Shown here piece after piece: positions 56,251 to 64,000 of a DNA stretch of 64,000 nucleotides. A program made the translations under genes and the position numbers. Where the stretch lies: assembly GCF_014529535.1 (NCBI RefSeq), contig NW_023503751.1:1782614-1846613 (forward strand), read 5' to 3'. The notes under the pieces were generated by a model. It did no database searches. It saw only the letters and a program-made list of their open reading frames with translations, and was not told the origin of the DNA. Every line of letters starts with the position of its first letter. Position 1 is the stretch's first letter. This stretch comes from Bradysia coprophila. Lineage: Eukaryota; Arthropoda; Insecta; Diptera; Sciaridae.

Positions 56251-57666
56251 AATCTTCGGTAAAGCAATCGAATTATCCACTTCGGCAAAAATTCTAGGCA
56301 TAACCTTAGACAATAAGCTCAGCTTCATTCCTCACTCTGCCTCCAAAAAGGTCTGTCAACCCTGTGAATGTGCCGTAGCGCTATCGGTAAAAACTGGGGT
56401 CTCAAACCTAAAGTCTCACACTGGATTTATGCCGCGATAGTACGTCCAAGAATAGCATTTGCCTCGTTCATTTGGTGGCCGCGTTGCCACATAAAATCAG
56501 TCCAAAAACAATTAGCTAAAATCCAAAGACTTGCTCTGATTAGCATCACAGGTGCGATGAAAACCACCCCAACAGCAGCCTTAGAGGCAATGCTCAATAT
56601 CGAACCATTGCACATCTACATAGAATCAGCAGCCAGAGCCACCTGCCTGAGATTGCACCAATCCTCACAATTAATCAAAGCTAACTATGGTCACGCCAGC
56701 CTGTGGACCAAAATGAAATCCGAGAATCCAGAAATTGGCATGCCAGTTGATACCATCACCCCAACCTACCGATTCGACAAACAATTTACAACCAAATTCC
56801 CATCTAGGAATGATTGGTTAGTAAATAAGGCTATCGACAACGACAGCAATTTCACTTGGTTCTCAGACGGATCCAGAAAAACCAACCTCGCTGGTGCAGG
56901 CATATACTGCCGAGAAACGGAAGAATCTCACTCATTCCCACTGGGGAGAACGGCCACAATATTCCAATCCGAAATCTATGGCATCCTTAGCTGTGGCAGG
57001 AAACTCCTGATCAGAAACACCCACGATCAAAAATCTGCATCTGTTCGGACAGCCAAAGCTCAATTGACGCTATCAGTGCCTTTAAATTCCAATCGGCTCT
57101 GGTGTTGAATTGCTACGATACCATCCAAAGACTCGCCTCAACCAACACAGTAACCATATTATGGGTACCAGGACACAGTAATATTGAAGGTAACGAACTG
57201 GCCGACGAGCTTGCAAGAGCAGGCGCAGAAAAGCTCCCTCTAGGGCCAGAGCCTCGACTAAAAGCTCCACCATCTTATTTCAAAAAAGTAAACCTAGAAT
57301 GGAAAAAAAAGCTTTCACGAAACATTGGAAGTCTATCACCCACGCCCGCCAATCTAAAAACAACATCTCAATTAGCCAAAAGAAGTCAAAATACTTCCTA
57401 TCGCTTAGCAAGAAAAACATCAAAAGAATCACCTGCGTCCTCACAGGTCACTGTTTCCTAAACAAACACGCCCATACAATCGGCGTACACAACGACCCCC
57501 ACTGCAACAAATGTGGAGAAATAGCATTTCACCTAACCATATACTCGATTACCTCAACATAACAAACAGGTTGTAGGTAATTATAAATGGGTAAGCACAA
57601 CAGGCCCACTGGAGGCTTAGGTGCAGGGGTTCGCCCCACCCACTCATACTAAACTAAACTAAACTA

Positions 57667-57760
57667 ACTGTAGCCGAATGGCTATGGTCGTTGCTTGGTG
57701 TTTGGAAGAATTTTGGTGTTGGATGTTCAAATACTGGTCTGTGCAAAGTTTTATTTATAA
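57667..57760 (+). repeat. tRNA-like repeat after the LINE tail
   Basis: GTAGCCGAATGGCTATGGTC (A-box-like) and GGATGTTCAAATACTGG (B-box-like) suggest a tRNA-derived SINE head; no cloverleaf with paired acceptor stem. Confidence 0.4.
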
Positions 57761-58722
57761 AATTTAGTCTTTCTTAAAGGTACTGAGCTATGTAGCGTGC
57801 GAAAAAAATGTGAAAAGGCCCAAGTGCGAAAAAATAATCAAAAACGCACTGTGAAATATATACCTTCAAAACGACATTAAATGGATGCATGGAAAGGTGA
57901 TGATTATGGCCCGGAATTGCGAAAAACATTTTTTTGAGACTTATTTGGAACATATCAACAGTTGAACACCCCCCTTGGCTATAAGGTGAGAAGCAGAATG
58001 CGACATCAGATATTGTGTGAGTAAATATTAAAGGACTTGCGTCACCTAAACCGTTTCAGGGTATTTGACTAATTGCATTTGGCGAGGCATGGTCGTATTA
58101 TTTTATATATATTTCAAAAAAAAAAACTATAAGAACTACACATTTACCTTAAATATTCGTCAATTAAAGCCTCGAGTTCGGCATTCCTTTTCTCAGATTG
58201 TTCCGCAGATGTTTTTGCTTGATTCAGTCGCGTCATCTTGTAATCGGAGTCCAATACATTCTCTACATTCAATTTCGAAATATAAATAAACACAAAAAAG
58301 CTCCATAACATCAGGATCATAATCAAAGCCCACTTCAAAAAGCTCATAGCCAGAAATTGGCGAAAGGGTGTCATTATAGGGAACGGATAAAAGAACACAA
58401 GAAAATTGGTTTGATCACTTCAATTAAATTTAGTTAAAAACTGTAGACTTTAAAAATTTATTTCGAGTGTTGCATTCCACTAAATAGAACGTACAAGTAT
58501 TAAAGTCGTACCTTTTAATGCAATCAAGTTTTAGCTGAATTCTCTTGTTTATTCAATTGTTTTCGCACGTCAGTGGTGAATTCTGTTATTACTTATTTTA
58601 TTGCATGCGCGTGAATATATCAACAATAAATGATGTTTTTCAGGGGAATATATCGAAAATTAATTCTGTCATAGTGACGTCATTACTATTTATCTAGAGT
58701 TGTTAAGTCCTACGTAAACAAA

Positions 58723-59254
58723 TTAATAATAATAATAGCGTATGGTTATTGTTCAGCCGGGAGGTTCGGCTACCATTTGCTGCTATAGCTAGTGAAGGTA
58801 CTTTTTACATGGTATTGTAATGACCTAACACTAGGGACCACATGCTTAACGTGAATTCCGAACCACGCCTTGTAAGTATTTTACACTCTGAAGGATTTTT
58901 TGAATATTGCGCCTTAGTACCTATAGCAGTGCTATAACAACAGATTGCTGCAAAGCATATTTTAAGAATATTGCAGGTACAAACTGGCAGCAAATGGCAA
59001 TGGATCGTACGAAATGGAAAGAAGTTGGAGAGGCCTACATCCAGCAGTGGATAGAAACAGGCTGAAAAAGAAGAAGAAGAAGATCTTTCAGGTCTTTTTA
59101 ACGTTGCGATTTGGCAACGAACTATACAGACAACAATGAAGACCAACTAAAACGAGAAGCTAAACTACTTTGACTATAAAGCTGGAATGCCTCAACCTTC
59201 AAAACAATCGAATATTGGAAAGCAAACGTGCTAACCATTACGCCATTGAGTCGC
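58723..59254 (-). mobile_element. SINE-like insert with 12-bp target duplication, containing an RTE 3' end
   Basis: Flanked by TACGTAAACAAA (58711-58722 and 59255-59266). Copy B lacks the insert, so it arrived after the duplication. Read on the minus strand it starts with a tRNA-like head (GCGACTCAATGGCGTAATGG) and ends in a (TTA)n tail, as a SINE should. A 125-bp fragment of the RTE 3' end (58961-59085, plus strand, ending in (AAG)n) lies inside in antisense and is nearly identical to 56130-56250. Confidence 0.7.
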
Positions 59255-59566
59255 TACGTAAACAAAGACATAAGAATATGGGTGTGTCTCTTACTTAAAT
59301 GTAAATTTAAACAATACCGTACAGCGACAAAATAAAATATACATCGGAACTGAGTGAATCCTCTCTTTTAATCGATCTATATGGCCCGCATAATACTATC
59401 TTATAAATTTTTTTTTAAGACAACACACCGTCAACGGACTTTTTGCCTAACTGACTGAATGACATTACCAACGAACAATTACATGTAAAAGAAAGAGATG
59501 TTATCGGTACTAAATTCAATCAGATTTCATTATTGTGCAAAACAACCTGATGAAGCGAATTATTTG

Positions 59567-59655
59567 TGTTGTGGTTGAGTTTTGAACCCACAACTGGCAA
59601 TTCAATAATTCATTGTGAAGTCTCGACTTACACACTGCGCTATTGAGTTGTTACG
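59567..59655 (-). repeat. tRNA-like repeat, unit A
   Basis: Minus strand: CAATAGCGCAGTGTGTAAGT and GTGGGTTCAAAACTC resemble A and B boxes. The copy in unit B (63829-63919) preserves GGTTCGAAACTC better. tRNA-derived repeat present before the duplication. Confidence 0.45.
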
Positions 59656-59735
59656 CACTTCTTCCACTCACATTTGTGTAATACACTAGCCATATTCACC
59701 GGTATCATAATGTATTATTACGAATGATGATTCAT

Positions 59736-60137
59736 CTAATAAAGTAGTAGTAACTCTAAAACTCTCGAAAACATGGCATTGCCATATTTTTTTCAATTTT
59801 AAGACTCGTTCGCTTTGCATTTTGGATATATAGGTAAGCTAAGCACACAAAGCCATACACATTTAATATTTATTTAGTGCAGGTGAATATGACGTTAGTC
59901 TTTCATGTTAATCAGTCAAAACCCCTTAAAAGAGTGAAAAGTGACGCAAGTCCCTGTGTATACTTCCAAAATAATTGATATCGTTGTAGGTTACGCATTC
60001 TGCACCTGTATGCAAAAATTGTAAAAACAACAATTTTACCCAAAATGTTTTAAAAATAAAATTTGCGTCACATTGTGGCGGATGATTCGACTCTCTACCG
60101 TTTTAATTCCATTCGTTCAGGACATAGTTTTTAACAA
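59736..60137. other. junction between the two FUT8 units
   Basis: Unique relative to unit B's visible part. Contains GTGACGCAAGTCC at 59941-59953 and a weaker inverse TTTGCGTCAC at 60062-60071. No gene. Confidence 0.4.
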
Positions 60138-60353
60138 TTGATTGCAGCTTTTATTTAGAATAGATGGAGCAAATCCAATCTAAATCTAAAAATTTCCAGC
60201 AATGCTTTTTCATTATTTGAAGTTTCTACGTATATTTGTGGCTGTGGTGTTGCCACATGCTTTTTGCCACTCACACAACCTTACTTCTTGTGCATGTGAC
60301 GACTATGAGCCCGCAGAGTATAGCAACCATGCTTGAATGATTGGATCAGCACG

Positions 60354-60498
60354 GTCATCGATGTTCCCAGTCAATTAGGTGATTCCCAGTCTATGATATT
60401 TTGGCGCAAAGTTTGAATTCGCTAAGGTGTTTCAAATTTTACGTCAAAATATCATATAAACTGGAAACACTTACTTGACTACTGGTAACATCGATGAC
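60354..60498. mobile_element. fold-back element 3' of FUT8 copy B
   Basis: Duplicate of 48384-48528 with a few substitutions. Confidence 0.6.
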
Positions 60499-60738
60499 TT
60501 TTATAACTCTTAAAAAACTGCCAAATGTGTTCAGAACCAAAAAAATCAACTGTAACAAATGTGGGAGATGCGTCTCGTCTTCTTTAGCGCCTTTTAGGAG
60601 TCAGGAAAACTCTTTAAAATATACATATGAGGTGTTCGGCGTTTTATGAATGTTTTACAAAGTTGACAGGAACTTTTTCTTCATCTCTATACCATGAGTA
60701 ATGCTTTTAAATACACAAACACACAACATCAGTTGTTT

Positions 60739-62987
60739 CTAGTTGATATTCATATATTTTGGAAAGTCAGCCGTTTCAACCGTACTGACAACTTTAAATG
60801 ACGGAAATATGCCGGTCTGATTTGTCTGTAGAGATTTTCCTTTAGAAAATCCGTTGCCAAGATTATGGAATATTTTCAGCGTATCGCTTACGTTCATGGA
60901 AAGTTCGATTGTGTTTTTTGCTCGATGCGAAATAACCGCTTCTCGATTATGAATCGTTCCATAGAAAAAGTAAATTGTGTCCACCGATTTGAATCGATTT
61001 GAAGCGTCCGGATACATCGTTTGCATAAATTCGTAAGCTGAATAGAGAGTGCAACTTTTAACAAAGCAGAAATTGGAGAAAAATCTGCACTTACCCATAC
61101 GACAAACCTGTGAACTGAATGTACAGACTACATAATCACACATTGACAGTAAGTGAGTATCTGAGATAATGCCATTCAATGACGAGTTGGAGTATCTAGT
61201 CGAAACAGCCGCTGTGCGAGCCACATCAGGATCGCCGATAATGTCATACTTTGGATATTTCTTGCGAGCTTCTTCAATAACTTTCGGATCGTCTGTGGCC
61301 AGAAAAACACGTCTCTTAACCACAGGTTGAGACATTTCCAACCTGTTGAAGTAGTCTTCCACCCAAATCATATACTCTTCCACGTTGTGCGATTTCACTT
61401 GCGTAAGTTTATCCGTTCGACGAACGTGTACTCCAACGATTGGTTTCGTAAAACCCAATTTTTGACGGTGACCGTCCACCATATTGTGAGTTTGCGGCTG
61501 CATCCGAAGCAAATACTTTAGAAACTGTCCCACCCACCATACAAATGGATCGCCGTGCAAACGCGTTAAACGTGGTGCAAGATCTTCTGGTATCACCTGT
61601 GGAAGGAAAGGTGTTTGTGGAATCAGATTATCCATCCGTGGAATATCGACCACTTGTATATTTTGTATGTCGTTAGACCATGTGCCGTATGATGCTCCCT
61701 CAGATGTGAGACATGTATCGGATATCGGCAGAGTTCGTTCGGTCGCGTAGGCCATTATTAGGCAGTATACGACGTGATGGAGTTCGCAGCCATAACCACA
61801 ATCCTGTCGACAGAGACAAATATTTTTTAAATAAAAGCCGCCACGAAAAATTTTAAAGTTTCATTCTACTAACCACTTCCAAAGGACACATTAGCTTTCG
61901 TGCTTTGCCGCAGTCTTCTGGATTTTGTAGATGATGTAATCGCCTCTGCATCAAATCACTCAATTCTGCGGCTTCTTTCAATCTCCAGGCTTCATAGCCA
62001 TCCACTTCGGCCAATTGGTCCAAGTCATGCAGCAATGAGTTCTTTTGTTCAGCTGCCGCATTTATAATTGCATCAATCTGCACCGAAAAATTTGCACTCC
62101 CAGGGTTACCAATTTTTTTCAATTCGATCATTTCGCTATTCACATAGTTCCACATCTCTTGTGTGTTGCTCTGGACGCGTCGACGTAGTTTCTCGTATTC
62201 GACGGAAGGCTCGATGATTTTGTTCCGTAATGCAGCATATGGCACAAGCTTGCTCTCGATGACATCGATAAGTTTCCATTTTTGTTCAGGCCGTATTGAT
62301 TTGTCGCTACAGTAATAAAAAAAAATCTGCAACTGCGTCATTTGGGTCATTTGGTTGACGTTCGAGGGGTCTCTCTTTTTCTCTATATTTTGCATTTTGT
62401 CTCTAGGACGAACTGAATTATCAGCGACACCTCTAAAAACGCACTTCTAGACGCACGTAGAATACGACTCATGCTTGGAGTACGTTGCCTCTAGCCATTC
62501 AGCTATTGAGATATGTAATGGTAGTGAATGCAGTCTACACAATTTTAAAACATTTTTTTGGGACTTAGGAACATATCAACAACAGTTGAACACCCCCCTT
62601 GGCTATAAGGTGAGAAGCAGAATGCGACATCAGATATTGTGTGAGTAAATATTGAAGGACTTGCGTCACCTAAACCGTTTCAGGGTATTTGACTAATTGC
62701 ATTTGGCGAGGAATGGTCGTATTATTTTATATTTACCTTAAATATTCGTCAATTAAAGCCTCGAGTTCGGCATTCCTTTTCTCAGATTGTTCCGCAGATG
62801 TTGTCGCTTGATTCAGTCGCGTCATCTTGTAATCGGAGTCCAATACATTCTCTACATTCAATTTCGAAATATAAATAAACACAAAAAAGCTCCATAACAT
62901 CAGGATCATAATCAAAGCCCACTTCAAAAAGCTCATAGCCAGAAATTGGCGAAAGGGTGTCATTATAGGGAACGGATAAAAAAACAC
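60739..62987 (-). CDS. FUT8: alpha-1,6-fucosyltransferase (FUT8) copy B, four exons, 19-residue catalytic deletion
   Basis: Golgi enzyme transferring fucose from GDP-fucose in alpha-1,6 linkage to the N-glycan core. Exons (minus): 62987-62737, 62306-61874, 61803-61095, 61037-60739. Introns are about 430, 70 and 57 bp; the second exon's acceptor uses the T-run before CTGTAG. They join to 563 codons, near the family length of about 575. Order: short cytoplasmic tail, membrane anchor, coiled-coil stem, DCGYGCELHHVVYC, WWVGQFLKYLLRMQPQ, VGVHVRRTDKL (GDP-fucose site), FLATDDPK, CTFSSQVCRMAYEFMQ, then an SH3-like tail ending near FPKYMNIN. Relative to copy A an exact 57-bp, in-frame deletion removes the conserved GWRY..GWEDIF segment between ERTL and PISDTC. 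Activity is therefore doubtful despite the open frame. Start: ATG 62987 is the first; ATGs at 62963 and 62936 precede the anchor and are equally plausible. Confidence 0.85.
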
Positions 62988-63317
62988 AAGAAAATTGGTT
63001 TGATCACTTCAATTAAATTTAGTTAAAAACTGTAGACTTTAAAAAAAAAATTTCGAGTGTTGCATTCCACTAAATAGAACGTACAAGTATTAACTTCGTA
63101 CCTTTTAATGCAATCAACTTTTAGCTGAATTCTCTTGTTTATTCAATTGTTTTCGCACGTCTGTGGTGAATTCTGTTATTACTTATTTTATTGCATGCGC
63201 GTGAATATATCAACAATAAATGATGTTTTTCAGGGGAATATATCGAAAATTAATTCTGTCATAGTGACGTCATTACTATTTATCTAGAGTTGTTAAGTCC
63301 TACGTCAATAAAGACAT

Positions 63318-63504
63318 AATATACATTACACACTTGTGACGAAGAAGTAGAGGCTCGCCGAGACTGATAGTGACAAGTGTGTACTCTATTTTATCACATA
63401 TAAGCGAAAACGAGACAACAACATAGACCTGAAGTGTAATTTTTGAATTATTCTTCTAATTAAGTAATTTTGACAGCCGAAAACCGCGCATATGTGATAA
63501 GAAT
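63318..63504. mobile_element. hairpin insertion specific to unit B
   Basis: Absent at the matching place in unit A (59268). Contains TACATTACACACTTGTGAC / GTGACAAGTGTGTAC inverted arms. A TTTTATCACATATAAGCGAA segment is also present, inverted, beside the hairpin at 11700. Flanking repeat ATAA at most. Confidence 0.55.
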
Positions 63505-63828
63505 ATGAGTGTGTCTCTTACTTTTCCATTGCGTTAAATGTAAATTTAAACAATACCGTACAGCGACAAAATAAAATATACATCGGAACTGAGTGAATCC
63601 TCTCTTTTAATCGATCTATATGGCCCGCATAATACTCTCTTATAAATTTTTTTTAAAGACAACACACACCGTCAACGGACTTTTTGCCTAACTGACTGAA
63701 TGACATTACCAACGAACAATTACATGTAACAGAAAGAGATGGTATCGGTACTAAATCCAAGACGCAACCTAATAACCGATTCAATCAGATTTCATTATTG
63801 TGGACAACAACTTGATGAAGCGAATTAT

Positions 63829-63919
63829 TTGTGTTGCGGTTGAGTTTCGAACCCACAACTGGCAATTCAATAATTCAATGTGAAGGCTCGACTTACACAC
63901 TGCGCTATTGAGTTTTTAT
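63829..63919 (-). repeat. tRNA-like repeat, unit B
   Basis: Counterpart of 59567-59655, with a better B box (GGTTCGAAACTC). No paired acceptor stem. Confidence 0.45.
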
Positions 63920-64000
63920 GCAATTCTTCCACTCACATTTGTGTAATACACTAGCCATATTCACCGGTATCATAATGTATTATTACGAATGATGATTCAT

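Larger units (their letters stand above)
52425..57562 (+). pseudogene. ORF2 (endonuclease, reverse transcriptase, RNase H) of the I-like LINE
   Basis: Endonuclease: FAQINIQHCVAAS, ILVQEPYIRK (52425-52790). It is interrupted by a MITE, then resumes LLCGCDANSHHTVWGS, and KILTSDHRCITF with catalytic Asp-His near 53910. RT (54298-55420): VVFIPKLGQLDYTLAKAFRP, ISLTSFVLKTLERLI, GCPQGGVLPPLLY, SFADDLSVIL. An A-run frameshift near 55400 precedes the RTE insertion. RNase H: FTWFSDGSRKTNLAGAGIYC, SEIYGIL, then after a frame change WVPGHSNIEGNELADELA. C-terminal Cys motif CNKCGEIAFH near 57500. Multiple frameshifts, no possibility of full-length product. Confidence 0.82.
51020..57663 (+). mobile_element. 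I-like (RNase H-containing) LINE, heavily interrupted
   Basis: Order: 5' leader, ORF1, endonuclease, reverse transcriptase, RNase H, Cys-rich motif, 3' UTR (CACAACAGGCCCACTGGAGG) and (ACTAA)n tail at 57647-57665. Interrupted by MITEs at 51726-51885 and 52791-53618 and an RTE fragment at 55447-56250. Presence of RNase H after the RT places it near the I/LOA-type clades rather than Jockey. The 5' boundary is approximate. Confidence 0.78.
50766..57924. repeat. inverted-repeat ends enclosing the LINE stack
   Basis: TTTCTCGCAATTTCGGGCCA, then TAATCACCTTTCCAATGCA (50766-50804), is inverted at 57887-57924 (GCATGGAAAGGTGATGATTA, TGGCCCGGAATTGCGAAAAA). Either a DNA element later filled by the LINE, or two copies of one small repeat in opposite orientation. 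Confidence 0.5.
48774..58398 (-). pseudogene. FUT8: alpha-1,6-fucosyltransferase (FUT8) copy A, splice acceptor lost
   Basis: Core fucosyltransferase of the Golgi, adding fucose to the innermost GlcNAc of N-glycans. Exons (minus): 58398-58148 (type II membrane anchor FLKWALIMILMLWSFFVFIY and stem coiled coil), 50386-49954 (stem), about 49897-49142 and 49075-48774 (catalytic and SH3-like region). Catalytic landmarks are present: VGVHVRRTDKL, FLATDDPK, CTFSSQICR, TGIFPSFKV. Intron 1 is 7.8 kb because of inserted transposons. Relative to copy B, 24 bp are deleted at the start of exon 3. The deletion removes the acceptor AG and the codons for the CGYG stretch, and no alternative AG is available nearby. 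The third intron (49141-49076) happens to be open in frame, so it can be misread as coding. Copy A retains the GWRYHEAGWEDIF segment absent from copy B. Probably non-functional unless spliced unusually. Confidence 0.82.
48165..59735 (-). repeat. tandem duplication, unit A (FUT8 copy A; second unit from 60138)
   Basis: From AGCTTTTATTTAGAATAGAT (48178) to about 59735 this unit matches 60138-64000 in direct orientation, including exons, introns and both flanks. The identity is high, with substitutions in exons and small indels. Differences in length come mainly from the 7.5-kb stack in intron 1 (50461-57920) and a 532-bp insert at 58723-59254 in unit A, and from small insertions in unit B. Confidence 0.85.
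60138..64000 (-). repeat. tandem duplication, unit B (runs off the window)
   Basis: Direct repeat of 48165-59735 without the intron-1 stack or the 532-bp SINE-like insert. It carries its own insertions: about 165 bp in intron 1 (62338-62505) and about 185 bp at 63318-63504. Confidence 0.85.

Overview
The window is eukaryotic and almost certainly insect, most likely a lower dipteran. It is AT-rich. Its introns are short (about 50-90 bp) with GT..AG ends. It holds a pickpocket-type (DEG/ENaC) sodium channel, a secreted histidine acid phosphatase and Golgi alpha-1,6-fucosyltransferase (FUT8) genes, among a dense nest of insect-type transposons: Tc1-like, hAT, Crypton-like, CACTA/TNP2-like, and RTE-, CR1/Jockey- and I-like LINEs. 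There are no operons, no CRISPR array and no rRNA. The species call is inference.

Layout. 1-13 kb is repeats: several copies of a dispersed ~1-1.5 kb family (called Rep1 here), hAT-like MITEs, a Tc1/mariner transposase relic split by a hAT MITE, and a THAP-domain ORF lying tail-to-tail with a Crypton-like tyrosine-recombinase pseudogene. 13-16 kb holds a LINE reverse-transcriptase relic and a five-exon pickpocket gene (minus). 16-23.8 kb is again repeats: a second copy of two segments seen at 2.9-4.6 kb, a GATA/ATCGAT-rich hAT MITE, RTE fragments in both orientations and a fold-back element with 12-bp flanking repeats. 23.86-25.27 kb is an intact five-exon acid phosphatase gene (minus). 25.3-31 kb has little recognisable apart from Rep1 and a frameshifted DUF7869-type gene. 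31.40-36.35 kb is a 4.9-kb DNA transposon with two uninterrupted genes, a spliced DUF4806 protein and a 706-aa TNP2-like transposase. 36.3-48 kb is Rep1 copies, tRNA-like relics, an I-like LINE 3' end and a hAT element that itself contains a Rep1 copy.

48.2-64 kb is a direct tandem duplication of a FUT8 locus on the minus strand. Copy B (60.7-63.0 kb) has a continuous four-exon frame of 563 codons but lacks 19 residues of the catalytic domain. Copy A keeps those residues but has lost the splice acceptor of its third exon, and its first intron has grown from about 430 bp to 7.8 kb. That growth comes from a stack of elements: an I-like LINE, which itself carries two hAT-like MITEs and a 5'-truncated RTE LINE with an 11-bp target-site duplication.

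The cellular genes (channel, phosphatase, fucosyltransferase) are independent of one another. The most striking pattern is a set of hAT-like non-autonomous elements, each flanked by 8-9 bp duplications. In each, the interior is a monotonous array of a short motif that matches the sequence just inside that element's own terminal repeat. All coordinates and splice sites come from reading the sequence by eye; no database search was run.
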